Of a stretch of DNA of 59,347 bases, positions 39,364 through 48,605 are shown piece by piece. This stretch comes from Streptomyces sp. OR43 (lineage in GTDB: Bacteria > Actinomycetota > Actinomycetes > Streptomycetales > Streptomycetaceae): assembly GCF_008042275.1 (NCBI RefSeq), contig NZ_RDBK01000043.1, positions 3,666,076 through 3,725,422 on the forward strand. Reading direction: 5' to 3'. The translations under genes and the position numbers were made by a program. Positions within the stretch are counted from its first letter, which is position 1. The number at the start of each line of letters is the position of its first letter. The notes beneath the pieces are model-generated. The model did not search any database. It was not told where the DNA came from and saw nothing but the letters and a program-made list of their open reading frames with translations.

Positions 39364-40566
39364 TCACCCGCCCGTCGGGGCGCCGAAGGCGGCCACCACG
39401 ATGTCCAGCGCCGTGGGATTCATGTCGTTTCCCTTCGCGTCCGTCGCGTTGACGCTGTAGACGAGGGTCCGGGAGAGATCACGGGTGGCGGCGACGGCCG
39501 TGTTGTAGCCCCAGCGGCCGCCCGTCTTGCCCCAGACCTGGCGACCGCCCAGCGTCATCACGGAGAGACCGGCGCTGAACGCGGCAGGCTTGCCCGTGCC
39601 GTACTCGCGCACCGAGGCATCGGGCAGCGTGAACATCTCCTCCAGCAGCGGTCCGCGCACCACCTGGCCACCGAACAGTGCCCGTGTGAACCGCTCCAGA
39701 TCGGCTGTGGTCGAGATCAGATCTCCCGCCGCCCACGCGTCGCTCGCCCCCCACACCGTCACATCGCGGAGCTCTCCCTCCGTGCCGAATATCTGGTAGC
39801 CGCGGTTGTGCCGTCCGCGTATCGACGGATCGGTGCCGGGGAAGTAGGTGTCCTTGAGACGCAGTGGCTCCAGGACGCGGCGCGAGACCTGGGAGGCGTA
39901 GGCGTCACCCGTGACCCGCTCGATGAGCAGGCCCGCCACCGTGTAGCCGATGTTGGCGTAGTGCTGCTGGGTGCCGGGCGCGAAGTCCGGGCGGTGCGTG
40001 GTGGTTTCGCGCACCACGTCCGCCGGGTCGATCAGGTCGAACCGGTGCTCGTACCACTCCTCCACCGTGTCGCCGTTGCCCGGGTCGACGGACGGAAGGC
40101 CGCTCGTGTGGTTCAGCAGCTGGCGCACCGTGACCTTTCCGTACGTCGCCGGGATCAGGTCGGGCAGGTAGTGCCGGACCGGGCGGTCCAAGCCGATCCT
40201 GCCCTCCCCGGCCAACTGGAGGACCACGGCCGCCGTGAAGACCTTGGTGACCGAACCGGCCCGGAAGCGCCCCGCCGGATCCGCCGGCCGCCCGGACACC
40301 AGGTCGTGGACCCCGGCGCTGCCCCGCCAGACACCTCCGGTGCCCGAGACGCGCACCAGCGCGGCCGTGGCGTCATCCGACGGGAGCCCGCTGATCGCGG
40401 CCCGCAGCGCCTCGGCCTCCGACGCTCCGACGGGCGATGACCGCTGGCCGGCCGGGCCGGACACCGGTGACGCGGCCGCCGCCAGGGCCGGTGGGGCGGC
40501 CGGGCCGGCGGCGATGCCGAGGAGCAGGGCGGCTGCGATGACGGTGCGGGACGTGCGGGCGTTCAT
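39364..40566 (-). CDS. Serine hydrolase of the beta-lactamase/D-Ala-D-Ala carboxypeptidase class
   Basis: A 400-residue secreted protein: signal peptide VIAAALLLGIAAGPAAPPAL, then the penicillin-recognition triad. SxxK is in RAGSVTKVF (about residue 112), YxN in HYANIGYTV (about 210) and KTG in VWGKTGGRWGY (about 365). This fits class C-type esterases and D-alanyl-D-alanine carboxypeptidases; true beta-lactamase activity cannot be inferred. AGGAGG precedes ATG 40566. It lies downstream of the two-component genes on the same strand but with its own ribosome site, and converges on the membrane protein gene. Confidence 0.85.
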   Translation of the reverse strand: MNARTSRTVIAAALLLGIAAGPAAPPALAAAASPVSGPAGQRSSPVGASEAEALRAAISGLPSDDATAALVRVSGTGGVWRGSAGVHDLVSGRPADPAGRFRAGSVTKVFTAAVVLQLAGEGRIGLDRPVRHYLPDLIPATYGKVTVRQLLNHTSGLPSVDPGNGDTVEEWYEHRFDLIDPADVVRETTTHRPDFAPGTQQHYANIGYTVAGLLIERVTGDAYASQVSRRVLEPLRLKDTYFPGTDPSIRGRHNRGYQIFGTEGELRDVTVWGASDAWAAGDLISTTADLERFTRALFGGQVVRGPLLEEMFTLPDASVREYGTGKPAAFSAGLSVMTLGGRQVWGKTGGRWGYNTAVAATRDLSRTLVYSVNATDAKGNDMNPTALDIVVAAFGAPTGG

Positions 40567-40650
40567 GTCCGGTGCCTCCTGGGCGTGGAATCGGGTGGAG
40601 TCCTCAACTGCTGTCGGAATCCATCCTGTTCGTCCACGCATCCGGGCGGA

Positions 40651-41379
40651 TCACCCGAGCGGGGGTTTCCCCGGGGGAGGCTTCCTCCCCTGCGCGGGGG
40701 AGGAGCCTTCGGGCCCTCCCTCCGCGGAGGGAGAGACGACACCGCATTCGTAGGCGCAGATCACCGCCTGGATCCGGTCGCGCAGCCCCAGTTTGGACAG
40801 CACGTTGCCGACATGCGTCTTCACCGTGTGCTCGCTGACGACCAGCGCGGCCGCGATCTCCGCGTTCGACAGCCCGCGCGCCAGGTGGAGCAGCGTCTCG
40901 TGCTCCCGCGTGGTCAGCACGTCCAGGCGCGCGGACGGCTCCACCACCGCGGCGGGCGGCCGTGAGGTGTACTCGGCGATCAGCCGGCGGGCCACCGAGG
41001 GCGCCAGCAGCGAGTCCCCGGCCGCCACCACGCGTACCGCGTGCACCAGATCGTCCCGGCGCACGTCCTTGAGCAGGAAGCCGCTCGCCCCTGCGCGCAG
41101 GGCTTCCCAGACGTACTCGTCCGAGTCGAACGTCGTCAGCATGACCGTCCGGCAACCGCTCCCGGCCGTGATGGTGCGGCAGGCCTCGATGCCGTCCGTG
41201 CCGGGCATCCGGATGTCGAGCAGCGCCACCTCGGGGGCCAGCCGCCGCACGGCCTCGACCGCCGCGGCGCCGTCACCTGCCTCGGCCACCACCTCGATGT
41301 CCGGTTGCGCGTCCAGGATCATCGCGAAGCCGCTGCGCACCAGTTCCTGGTCGTCGGCGACCACCACGCGGATCGTCAC
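40651..41379 (-). CDS. Two-component response regulator, NarL/LuxR type
   Basis: A 242-residue regulator. The receiver domain has the acidic pair in VVVADDQELVRSGF, the phospho-acceptor Asp in VALLDIRMPGTDG (about 54), Thr in MLTTFDSDEY and Lys in FLLKDVRRDD. The C-terminal LuxR HTH is LTTREHETLLHLARGLSNAE and VVSEHTVKTHVGNVLSKLGL (about 155-215). A Pro/Gly-rich tail follows. GTG 41379 overlaps the kinase stop (GTGA). It should be phosphorylated by the adjacent kinase; the target genes are unknown, though the serine hydrolase downstream is a reasonable candidate. Confidence 0.92.
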   Translation of the reverse strand: MTIRVVVADDQELVRSGFAMILDAQPDIEVVAEAGDGAAAVEAVRRLAPEVALLDIRMPGTDGIEACRTITAGSGCRTVMLTTFDSDEYVWEALRAGASGFLLKDVRRDDLVHAVRVVAAGDSLLAPSVARRLIAEYTSRPPAAVVEPSARLDVLTTREHETLLHLARGLSNAEIAAALVVSEHTVKTHVGNVLSKLGLRDRIQAVICAYECGVVSPSAEGGPEGSSPAQGRKPPPGKPPLG

Positions 41380-42575
41380 TGCTCCACCCCTGTCCGTCGT
41401 TCCGTTGCGGATTCCGCCCGCGGGTGCGGAATCGTGACCGCGACCCGGAAGCCACGGCCGTCCGGGCCGGGGCCGGTGCGGGCCGTGCCCCCGTGCGCGG
41501 CGGCACGCTCCCGGATGCCGGTCAGCCCCAGCCCCGGCCCACCGCCGGGACCGCGCCCGTCATCGGTGACCGTCAGGGTCAGCGCATCGCGCCCGTGCTC
41601 CAGCCGCACCCGGACCGAGGCCGCGTCGGCATGCCGGACCACGTTCGTCAGGGCTTCCTGCACGATCCGGTAGACGGTGGCCTCGACCGCCGGGCCGGGC
41701 GGCCGGCCGTCGCCCGTGACCTCGTACGAGACCGCCGGACCGCCCGCCCGTACCCGCTCCACCAGGCCCGGCACCCCGTCCAGCAAGGGCTGGGGCGCGC
41801 GGGGCGCGGATGGTTCTCCCTCGCCGTCGCGCAGCACGCCGAGCATCCGGCGCAGCTGCACCATCGCGTCCCGTCCCGTCTCCGAGATCGCGTCGAAGGC
41901 GGCCTCGGCACGTTCCGGAGCCGTACGGACCGCCACCGGGCCGGCCTCGGCCTGCACGATCATCAGACTCACCGCATGGGACAGGACGTCGTGCATCTCC
42001 CGGGCGATCCGCGCCCGTTCACGGGCGGCGGCCTGCTCCGCCTCGATGACGTGCGTCAGCTCCAGCTGTCGGGCCCGGTCCTCCACCGCCCCCAGATACG
42101 CCTTGCGTGTCACGGCGAGCCGGCCGAAGGCGTAGGCCGCGGCGAACACGAACAGGGAGAAGAGCAGCTCCCTCAACGCGTCGCTGTCGAACCCGACGGA
42201 GACCAGGACCGCCAGCGTCGTGAGCAGCGCGATCCCCGTCCGCTTCGGCGGCGAGGAGAGTTCGGCCACCGTGTAGAACGCCACGAGGCCGGTGTACGGG
42301 AGCGGCTGGCCCGGGCCGTCGACGGCGAACTTGTACAGTCCGCCGGCCACGAGCACGGCAAGGAGCACCGCGACCGGCGCCCGGCGGCGGGCGACCAGCG
42401 GCAGCACCATCAGGGTGGTCAGCCCGTACGTCGCCCACGTCGCCTCCGGCAGATCGGGGCCGCGTGGCACGACGAACGGCATGGTCATGGCGGCCTGGAC
42501 CAGCAGCGCGATGAGCAGGTCGGCAGTGAGGGGGTCGGCACCGCGGGCTTTCGCCACGAGGCCAAGCGGACGCAT
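41376..42575 (-). CDS. Sensor histidine kinase, NarL-type (HisKA_3)
   Basis: A 399-residue membrane kinase. The N-terminal half has about five hydrophobic segments (LLIALLVQAAMTMPFVV, YGLTTLMVLPLVARR, VAVLLAVLVAGGLYKF, IALLTTLAVLVSVGF, LLFSLFVFAAAYAFG). The HisKA_3 dimerisation helix carries the phospho-His in RARIAREMHDVLSHAVSLM (about 212). The HATPase domain has the N-box VQEALTNVVRHADA and the G-box DDGRGPGG with GLGLTGIRER. ATG 42575 overlaps the methyltransferase stop. The signal is unknown; there is no large extracellular sensor loop, so it may sense the membrane. Confidence 0.9.
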   Translation of the reverse strand: MRPLGLVAKARGADPLTADLLIALLVQAAMTMPFVVPRGPDLPEATWATYGLTTLMVLPLVARRRAPVAVLLAVLVAGGLYKFAVDGPGQPLPYTGLVAFYTVAELSSPPKRTGIALLTTLAVLVSVGFDSDALRELLFSLFVFAAAYAFGRLAVTRKAYLGAVEDRARQLELTHVIEAEQAAARERARIAREMHDVLSHAVSLMIVQAEAGPVAVRTAPERAEAAFDAISETGRDAMVQLRRMLGVLRDGEGEPSAPRAPQPLLDGVPGLVERVRAGGPAVSYEVTGDGRPPGPAVEATVYRIVQEALTNVVRHADAASVRVRLEHGRDALTLTVTDDGRGPGGGPGLGLTGIRERAAAHGGTARTGPGPDGRGFRVAVTIPHPRAESATERRTGVEQ

Positions 42576-43381
42576 CAGGGCTTCCGCGCCACCGCGCCGA
42601 ACTGGGCGACCTCGGCCCCGGCCGGGCCGGGACCGGGGCGCCAGCGCGCACACGAGACGATGCCCGGATCGAGGATGTCCAGCCCGTCCAGGAACGTGGC
42701 GAACTCGAAACGGCCGCGGGCGGTGATCGGGGGAGTGGCGTTCTCGTTCCAGAACCGCATCGCCGCCTCGTTGCCCTCGCCGCCCAGCTCCAGCGTGGGG
42801 TGGGTGAGGACCAGGTAGCTGCCCGACGGCACCGCGGCCATCAACTGCCGCACGATCCGCAGCGCCTCGTCCGTGTCGAGGACGAAGTTCAGGATGCCCA
42901 GCAGCATGACCGCGACCGGGCGCTCCAGGTCGAGAGTGGGCTGCGCGGCCCGCAGGATCCGGTCCGGGTCACGGGCGTCCGCGTCGATGTACTCGGTCGC
43001 GCCCTCCGGTGAACTGGTGAGCAGTGAGCGGGCGTGCGCCAGCACGATCGGGTCGTTGTCGACGTAGACGACGCGGGCGTCGGGCGCGGTGTGCTGGGCC
43101 ACCTCATGGGTGTTGTCCGCCGTCGGCAGGCCGGTGCCTATGTCCAGGAACTGGCCGATGCCCGCGTCGCCGGCCAGATGCCGCACCGCCCTGCCCAGGA
43201 ACGCCCGGTCCGCCCGGGCCACTTCGCCGATGCTCGGATACATGCCGGTGACCTGGTCACCGACCGTCCGGTCCACCGGGAAGTGGTCCTTGCCGCCGAG
43301 CCAGTAGTTCCACACGCGGGCGTTGTGGGCGACGTCGGAACGGACGTGGGCGGGAAGGGAATTGCTGCGGGGGGCGGTCAC
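42575..43381 (-). CDS. SAM-dependent methyltransferase, SAV2177 (DUF574) family
   Basis: A 268-residue protein with the family start DVAHNARVWNYWLGGKDHFP and the SAM-binding region FLDIGTGLPTADNTHEVAQ, VVYVDNDPIVLAHARSLL. AVMLLGILNFV and YLVLTHPTLELGG follow. These actinobacterial proteins are numerous in Streptomyces and their substrates are unknown. GTG 43381 has AAGGAG upstream. The gene overlaps the kinase gene by one base, so it may be transcribed with the two-component genes. Confidence 0.88.
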   Translation of the reverse strand: MTAPRSNSLPAHVRSDVAHNARVWNYWLGGKDHFPVDRTVGDQVTGMYPSIGEVARADRAFLGRAVRHLAGDAGIGQFLDIGTGLPTADNTHEVAQHTAPDARVVYVDNDPIVLAHARSLLTSSPEGATEYIDADARDPDRILRAAQPTLDLERPVAVMLLGILNFVLDTDEALRIVRQLMAAVPSGSYLVLTHPTLELGGEGNEAAMRFWNENATPPITARGRFEFATFLDGLDILDPGIVSCARWRPGPGPAGAEVAQFGAVARKP

Positions 43382-43443
43382 GTCTGGCTCCTTGGCGCCG
43401 GCCTGGCATCAGGAATGAGGTCCCGTCCATGATGCCGGACCGG

Positions 43444-44163
43444 TCAAGATCCGTGAGCCGTGCCGGAGTTGAGGATCACCTTGTGCAGGACGTCGATCCG
43501 GTTGGTGGTGATGGAGTCCACGCCCCGGCGGATCAGCCGGCGCATCGTGCGGCCGGTGTCCGCCGTCCACGCCGACACCAGCAGCCCGTCCCGGTGATTG
43601 CGGTCCGTCAACTCCCGGCTCACCAGTCCGAACCGGTAGTTCAGCCAGCGCGGCCGCACCGCGTCCAGCAGGGCCGCGCGGGGCGGGGCGAGCGTCGTCC
43701 AGGTCATCGCGACCTCGGCGGACGGGTCGGCTGCCCGCACCCGCAGCATCGCCTCGGGCCCCGCGCAGTAGTAGACGCGCTCACCGGCCCCGCACTCACG
43801 GACCACGCCGACGGTCCTGCGGACGGAATCGGCCGTGGACCCGGGCAGATCGAGCATGAGGCGGTGCGCCCCGGCGGCGACCAACGCCTCGCGCAGGGTG
43901 GGCACCGAGCCCTCGGCCAGCTCGGTCAGCTCCTGATGCGTGAGCCGGTCCAGCCGCACGTCATGACCCCACAGCCGCTCCAGCGTGGCGTCGTGCAGCA
44001 GGACCGGCACGCCGTCGCGGGTGACCCGGACATCGATCTCGACCGCGTCCGCCCCCCGTTCGATGGCGGAGCGGATCGAGCGGAGGGTGTTCTCGCGGAC
44101 ACGGTAGGGATCTCCGCGGTGCGCGACGGCGGTGACGGAGGTGACAGGAGTGACAGTGGCCAT
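43444..44163 (-). CDS. Glycerophosphodiester phosphodiesterase
   Basis: A 239-residue GDPD enzyme that cleaves glycerophosphodiesters to glycerol 3-phosphate and an alcohol. The motif residues are visible: AHRGDPYRVRENTL (first His and Glu), AVEIDVRVTRDGVPVLLHDA (metal-binding acidic residues and the second His), LMLDLPGS and VSAWTADT near the end. There is no signal peptide, so it acts inside the cell. ATG 44163. It lies 24 bases downstream of the adenosine deaminase gene on the same strand and may be cotranscribed. Confidence 0.9.
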   Translation of the reverse strand: MATVTPVTSVTAVAHRGDPYRVRENTLRSIRSAIERGADAVEIDVRVTRDGVPVLLHDATLERLWGHDVRLDRLTHQELTELAEGSVPTLREALVAAGAHRLMLDLPGSTADSVRRTVGVVRECGAGERVYYCAGPEAMLRVRAADPSAEVAMTWTTLAPPRAALLDAVRPRWLNYRFGLVSRELTDRNHRDGLLVSAWTADTGRTMRRLIRRGVDSITTNRIDVLHKVILNSGTAHGS

Positions 44164-44187
44164 GGGGCCATTGTCACCACTGACGGG

Positions 44188-45222
44188 TCACCGGCCGGTG
44201 CGCTCCAGCCAGTCCGTCGTGTACGTGTCGATCTCGGCGGACAGCGTGCGCTTGCCGGCCGCGTCGAGGAAGGACGCCTCGACGGCGTTCTTCGCGAGGG
44301 CGGCGAGACCCCGCTCGTCGAGTCCCAGGAGGCGGGCCGCCACCCCGTACTCGCTGTTGAGGTCGGTGCCGAACATCGGCGGGTCGTCGCTGTTGATGGT
44401 GACCAGGACACCGGCCTCCACCATCTCCTTCACCGGGTGCCGCTCGATGTCCGTCACCGCCCGGGTCGCGATGTTGGAGGTGGGGCACACCTCCAGGGCG
44501 ATGCGGTGCTCGGCGAGATGGTCCAGCAGCTTCGGGTCGCGGACCGAACTGGTGCCGTGGCCGATGCGCTCGGCCCTCAGCGAGGTCAGCGCGTCCCAGA
44601 TCGTCTGCGGTCCCGTGGTCTCCCCGGCGTGCGGCACGGAGTGCAGGCCCTCGGCGATCGCCCGGTCGAAGTAGGGCTTGAACTGCGGGCGGTCCACGCC
44701 GATCTCCGGGCCGCCGAGACCGAAGGAGACGAGCCCTTCCGGCCGCAGGTCCACGGCGAGGCGGGTGGTCTCCTCGGCGGCCTCCAGACCGGCCTCGCCC
44801 GGAATGTCGAAGCACCAGCGCAGGACGACCCCGAGCTCGGACTCGGCGGCCTTGCGGGCGTCCTCGATGGCCTCCATGAACGCCTGCTCGGGGATGCCGC
44901 GGCGGGTGGAGGAGAAGGGGGTGACGGTCAGCTCCGCGTAACGGATGTTCTGCCGTGCCATGTCCCGGGCGACCTCGAACGTCAGCAGCCGGACGTCCTC
45001 CGGGGTGCGGATCAGGTCCACGACCGAGAGGTACACCTCGATGAAGTGGCCGAAGTCGGTGAAGGTGAAGTAGTCGGCCAGCGCCTCGGGGGCGGTGGGG
45101 ACCTTGGAGTCGGGGTGGTGCGCGGCCAGTTCGGCGACGATGCGGGGCGAGGCCGAGCCGACATGGTGGACATGGAGCTCGGCCTTGGGCAGCCCCGCGA
45201 TGAAGGGGTGCAGATCGGTCAT
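44188..45222 (-). CDS. add: Adenosine deaminase
   Basis: A 344-residue zinc amidohydrolase that converts adenosine to inosine (or a related adenine-type substrate). Zinc and catalytic motifs: AELHVHHVGSASP (HxH), PHAGETTGPQTI (His and Glu), RIGHGTSSV and TINSDDPPMF (Asp pair). In adenosine deaminases the HxH is often followed by LDG; here it is VGS, so a related nucleoside deaminase is not excluded. ATG 45222 follows GGAGGATCCG. It is divergent from the DUF4190 gene. Confidence 0.85.
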   Translation of the reverse strand: MTDLHPFIAGLPKAELHVHHVGSASPRIVAELAAHHPDSKVPTAPEALADYFTFTDFGHFIEVYLSVVDLIRTPEDVRLLTFEVARDMARQNIRYAELTVTPFSSTRRGIPEQAFMEAIEDARKAAESELGVVLRWCFDIPGEAGLEAAEETTRLAVDLRPEGLVSFGLGGPEIGVDRPQFKPYFDRAIAEGLHSVPHAGETTGPQTIWDALTSLRAERIGHGTSSVRDPKLLDHLAEHRIALEVCPTSNIATRAVTDIERHPVKEMVEAGVLVTINSDDPPMFGTDLNSEYGVAARLLGLDERGLAALAKNAVEASFLDAAGKRTLSAEIDTYTTDWLERTGR

Positions 45223-45341
45223 CGGATCCTCCGGGGGCAGGAGTGGTGCGGGCCCGGTAAGTCGGGGAACCGGGCAGGGGACGGGAGTCATCGTAGGACG
45301 GGGCGGCCCGTAGCATGACGGCATCACGATGGGGGAGGCCC

Positions 45342-46136
45342 ATGTCAGACAGCTCAGAACGGCCCGCGGACGGGTCCGCGCCGCGCGATCCGTGGGCTCC
45401 GCCGGACGCCAAGGTGCCGTTGGCCAAGAACACCGGCGACACCCGTCCGCAGACGGACGAGGGCACCGGGAATCCGGGGCCGCCGCCCGTGCACGATCAG
45501 CAGACGGTCACGTCGATGCCGAACTCCGGGACGGGCCCGATACCCACGGCCGGTTTCGGCCCGCCCGGCCAGGGACAGCAGGCCGGCCCCTGGCAGGACC
45601 CGGGGACGGGTGCTTGGCAGGACCCGGGGACGGTGCCGCCACCGCCGGTCGGTCCGAACGGTCCCGGTCAGGTCGCCCCGCCGCCCGCCGGACAGTACGG
45701 CTACCCGGCTCCGCCGCAGGCGCAGTACGGCTACCCGGTCCCGCCGGCCCCGCAGTACGGCGGCTACCCGGGCTACGGCGGCCAGCCCGCGTGGGGCGCG
45801 GGGCCCTCGAACGGCATGGGAACGGCATCGATGGTGCTGGGCATCCTCGCCGTCTGCCTGTTCTGCATCTACGGCATCCCCAGTCTCATCCTGGGCACGC
45901 TGGCGCTGATCTTCGGCATCATCGGCCGCAAGCGGGCCTCGCGCGGGGAGGCGGACAACGCGGGCCAGGCGCTGGCCGGGCTCATCCTCGGGTCCATCGG
46001 CATCGCCATCGGCGTCATCATCATCGGTGGCCTCATCTGGCTCTTCGCCACGCACGCGGATGAGTTCGACGACGACTCCACCTACAGCGACGACAGCACC
46101 TACGGGACGTCCCTCGTCATCGAGGACGCGCGGTGA
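45342..46136 (+). CDS. DUF4190 membrane protein with a Pro/Gly-rich N-terminus
   Basis: A 264-residue protein. The first 155 residues are low complexity and rich in Pro, Gly, Gln and Tyr (PPPAGQYGYPAPPQAQYGYP, with repeated QYGYP units and a twofold WQDPGTG). A C-terminal DUF4190 domain with two membrane segments follows (SMVLGILAVCLFCIYGIPSL, ALAGLILGSIGIAIGVIIIG), then an acidic tail. Such proteins are abundant in Streptomyces, with unknown function. ATG 45342 has GGGGAGG upstream; the frame begins slightly earlier. Confidence 0.82.
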   Translation: MSDSSERPADGSAPRDPWAPPDAKVPLAKNTGDTRPQTDEGTGNPGPPPVHDQQTVTSMPNSGTGPIPTAGFGPPGQGQQAGPWQDPGTGAWQDPGTVPPPPVGPNGPGQVAPPPAGQYGYPAPPQAQYGYPVPPAPQYGGYPGYGGQPAWGAGPSNGMGTASMVLGILAVCLFCIYGIPSLILGTLALIFGIIGRKRASRGEADNAGQALAGLILGSIGIAIGVIIIGGLIWLFATHADEFDDDSTYSDDSTYGTSLVIEDAR

Positions 46137-46210
46137 CGTCCCCGGTCGTCGCGGGCGCGTAACGTCCCGGCCGCGCAGCGGGTGGTGCCCGGTGAGCGGC
46201 CGGGAAAACG

Positions 46211-46254
46211 GGCCCGCGGGCTGTGGAGCACATTCCACACCCCGCGGGCCTTTT
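46211..46254. terminator. Bidirectional terminator between convergent genes
   Basis: GGCCCGCGGG (46211-46220) pairs with CCCGCGGGCC (46241-46250), with an inner GTGGA/TCCAC pairing and flanking AAAA on the left and TTTT on the right. It lies between the DUF4190 gene and the NADAR gene. Confidence 0.85.
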
Positions 46255-46841
46255 CATATGCCGTCCGCGCCGTCCGCGCCGTCCCGCAGCGCGGCCCGCG
46301 CCTCCATCAGCGCGAAGCCCAGCAGATTCAGGCCCCGCCACGTCGCCGGATCCTCCGCGCGCGGGTCGTCCGCAGCGAGCCCGATGCCCCAGATGCGGTC
46401 CATCGGGCTCGCCTCGACCAGCACCCGGTCGCCCGTGCCCAGCAGGAATCCGCCCAGCTCCGCGTTCTGGCCGAACTTGTGGACGCTGCCCGCGACCACC
46501 AGCCCGAACCGCTCGCGCTCCCACACGTCTGCGTCGAAGTCGCGGACCAGCCGGCCCACCTTCTTCGCCTCGGCCGGGCTCTTCGCCGCCACCGCCCGCT
46601 CCGCGGCCTCCGCGTCGCCGAACAGCCTCGCCTTGCCGGCCATCATCCAGTGCTCGGCCGACGCGTACGTCACCCCTTCGACCGTGAACGGCGAGAGCCA
46701 CCACTGGCTGAGGCAGCTCGCGCCGATCCGGCCGTCCGGGCGCGGCCGGTGCCCCCAGAACAGCAGGTACTTCACCCTGTCGCCCGCGCCGGTCCGCGAC
46801 ACGAGACCGCCGACATCCCGGACATCCCCGATGTGTTCCAT
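46254..46841 (-). CDS. NADAR (YbiA-like) family protein
   Basis: About 195 residues with the NADAR/YbiA motifs: YLLFWGHRPRPDG, SCLSQWWLSPFTVEGVTYAS, AEHWMMAGKARLFGD, FGQNAELGGFLLGTGDRVL and EASPMDRIWGIG. Bacterial YbiA hydrolyses N-glycosidic bonds of damaged riboflavin intermediates, and NADAR proteins reverse NAD-derived modification; the role here is not set. Start uncertain: ATG 46841 (MEHIGD) or ATG 46859 (MPDSRV), without a strong ribosome site. The 206 bases up to the aldehyde dehydrogenase gene hold the divergent promoters. Confidence 0.83.
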   Translation of the reverse strand: MEHIGDVRDVGGLVSRTGAGDRVKYLLFWGHRPRPDGRIGASCLSQWWLSPFTVEGVTYASAEHWMMAGKARLFGDAEAAERAVAAKSPAEAKKVGRLVRDFDADVWERERFGLVVAGSVHKFGQNAELGGFLLGTGDRVLVEASPMDRIWGIGLAADDPRAEDPATWRGLNLLGFALMEARAALRDGADGADGI

Positions 46842-47047
46842 GACACGCGAGTCTGGCATCCGCCACTGACACTCCGTACGCGGAAGTCCGCACCGACACG
46901 ACACATGGTCGACAGATTCCGTCGCGTAACCAAAAGGCAACAACGGAATCACTTGTTGGGCTCGGTCTCCTCTGCCAGGATCGGCACTCAAATCGAGCAG
47001 AAGCTACGCCGCCCCCGGTCTGCGGGGCAGCGGCGGAGGAGAGCGTG

Positions 47048-48562
47048 ATGGGCAACAGCTTCCAGGTGCAGGACCGCTTCGCGGACGGCGCGCAGTACAT
47101 CGGCGGAAGGCTGCGGTCCGGCACATCAGGACACAGCCACGAGGTGGTGGATCCGGCCACCGGGGAGACCGTCTACACCTATGAGCTGGCCGGCACCGCG
47201 GACGTGGACGCGGCCGTCGCGGCGGCCCGCGAGGCGTTCCCCGGCTGGTCCGGAGCGACCCCCGCCGAGCGGTCCGAGGCCATGCACCGCTTCGCCGCCG
47301 TGCTCGCGGAGCAGGCCGATGACTTCGCGTACGCGGAGTCCCTCCAGTGCGGCAAGCCGCTCAAGCTCTCGACCGGCTTCGACGTCCCCGGCACGGTGGA
47401 CAACACGTCCTTCTTCGCCGGTGCCGCCCGCCACCTGGAGGGGAAGTCCGCCGCCGAGTACGACGGCGACCACACCTCGTACGTACGGCGGGAGGCGATC
47501 GGTGTCATCGGCTCCATCGCTCCCTGGAACTACCCGCTCCAGATGGCCGCCTGGAAGGTTCTCCCCGCCATCGCCGCGGGCAACACCATCGTGCTCAAGC
47601 CCGCCGAGATCACCCCGCTGACCTCGCTGATGTTCGCGCAGGCGGCCACCGAGGCGGGGATCCCGGACGGCGTGATCAACATCGTCACCGGCGCTGGAAA
47701 GGACTCCGGCGAACACCTCGTCGGCCACCCGGACGTCGTGATGACCTCGTTCACCGGCTCCACCGCCGTCGGCAAGCGCGTCGCGGAGATCGCCACCTCC
47801 ACCGTCAAGCGCCTCCACCTCGAACTCGGCGGCAAGGCCCCCTTCGTGGTCTTCGACGACGCCGACCTGGAGGCCGCGGTCAACGGGGCCGTCGCCGGAT
47901 CCCTCATCAACACCGGCCAGGACTGCACGGCGGCCACCCGCGCCTACGTCCAGCGCCCGCTCTACGACGCCTTCGTCCAGCAGGTCGCCGCGCTGATGGA
48001 GACCGTCCGCCTCGGCGACCCGTTCGACCCGGCGACCGACCTCGGCCCGCTGATCAGCCACGCCCAGCGCGACCGGGTCGCCGGCTTCGTCGAGCGCGCC
48101 CGCGCCTACGCGACCGTCGTCACGGGCGGCGAGGCCCCCGGCGGCGAACTGGCCCGAGGCGCCTACTACCGGCCGACCCTGGTCGCCGGTGCCGCCCAGG
48201 ACAGCGAGATCGTCCAGGCCGAGATCTTCGGCCCGGTCCTGGTCGTGCTGCCCTTCGACACCGACGACGAGGGCATCGCGCTCGCCAACGACACCCCCTA
48301 CGGACTCGCGGCCTCCGCCTGGACCCGCGGCCTGTACCGGGCCAACCGCGCCACCCGCGAGATCAAGGCGGGCTGTGTGTGGATCAACGACCACATTCCG
48401 ATCATCAGCGAGATGCCGCACGGCGGATACAAGGCCAGCGGCTTCGGCAAGGACATGTCGTCGTACTCCTTCGAGGAGTACACGCAGGTCAAGCACGTGA
48501 TGTACGACAACACGGCGGTCGCCCGCAAGGACTGGCACCGCACGATCTTCGGGGACCGATAA
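47048..48562 (+). CDS. Aldehyde dehydrogenase (aminoaldehyde type), first gene of the second polyamine operon
   Basis: A 504-residue aldehyde dehydrogenase, a paralogue of the enzyme at 35742-37181. It has IGSIAPWNYPLQMAAWKVL, NTIVLKPAEITPLTS, SFTGSTAVGKRV, the catalytic Glu in RLHLELGGKAPF and the active Cys in NTGQDCTAATRA. The end has EMPHGGYKASGFGKDMSSY. ATG 47048 follows GGAGGAGAG (GTG 47045 is an alternative). It is 43 bases upstream of the PotD-like gene and probably starts an operon running to the FAD oxidoreductase, giving aminoaldehyde oxidation next to polyamine uptake. Confidence 0.9.
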   Translation: MGNSFQVQDRFADGAQYIGGRLRSGTSGHSHEVVDPATGETVYTYELAGTADVDAAVAAAREAFPGWSGATPAERSEAMHRFAAVLAEQADDFAYAESLQCGKPLKLSTGFDVPGTVDNTSFFAGAARHLEGKSAAEYDGDHTSYVRREAIGVIGSIAPWNYPLQMAAWKVLPAIAAGNTIVLKPAEITPLTSLMFAQAATEAGIPDGVINIVTGAGKDSGEHLVGHPDVVMTSFTGSTAVGKRVAEIATSTVKRLHLELGGKAPFVVFDDADLEAAVNGAVAGSLINTGQDCTAATRAYVQRPLYDAFVQQVAALMETVRLGDPFDPATDLGPLISHAQRDRVAGFVERARAYATVVTGGEAPGGELARGAYYRPTLVAGAAQDSEIVQAEIFGPVLVVLPFDTDDEGIALANDTPYGLAASAWTRGLYRANRATREIKAGCVWINDHIPIISEMPHGGYKASGFGKDMSSYSFEEYTQVKHVMYDNTAVARKDWHRTIFGDR

Positions 48563-48605
48563 CCCGGCCGGTCCGGCCGCACACCCACCCGAAAGGGCAA
48601 CGCGT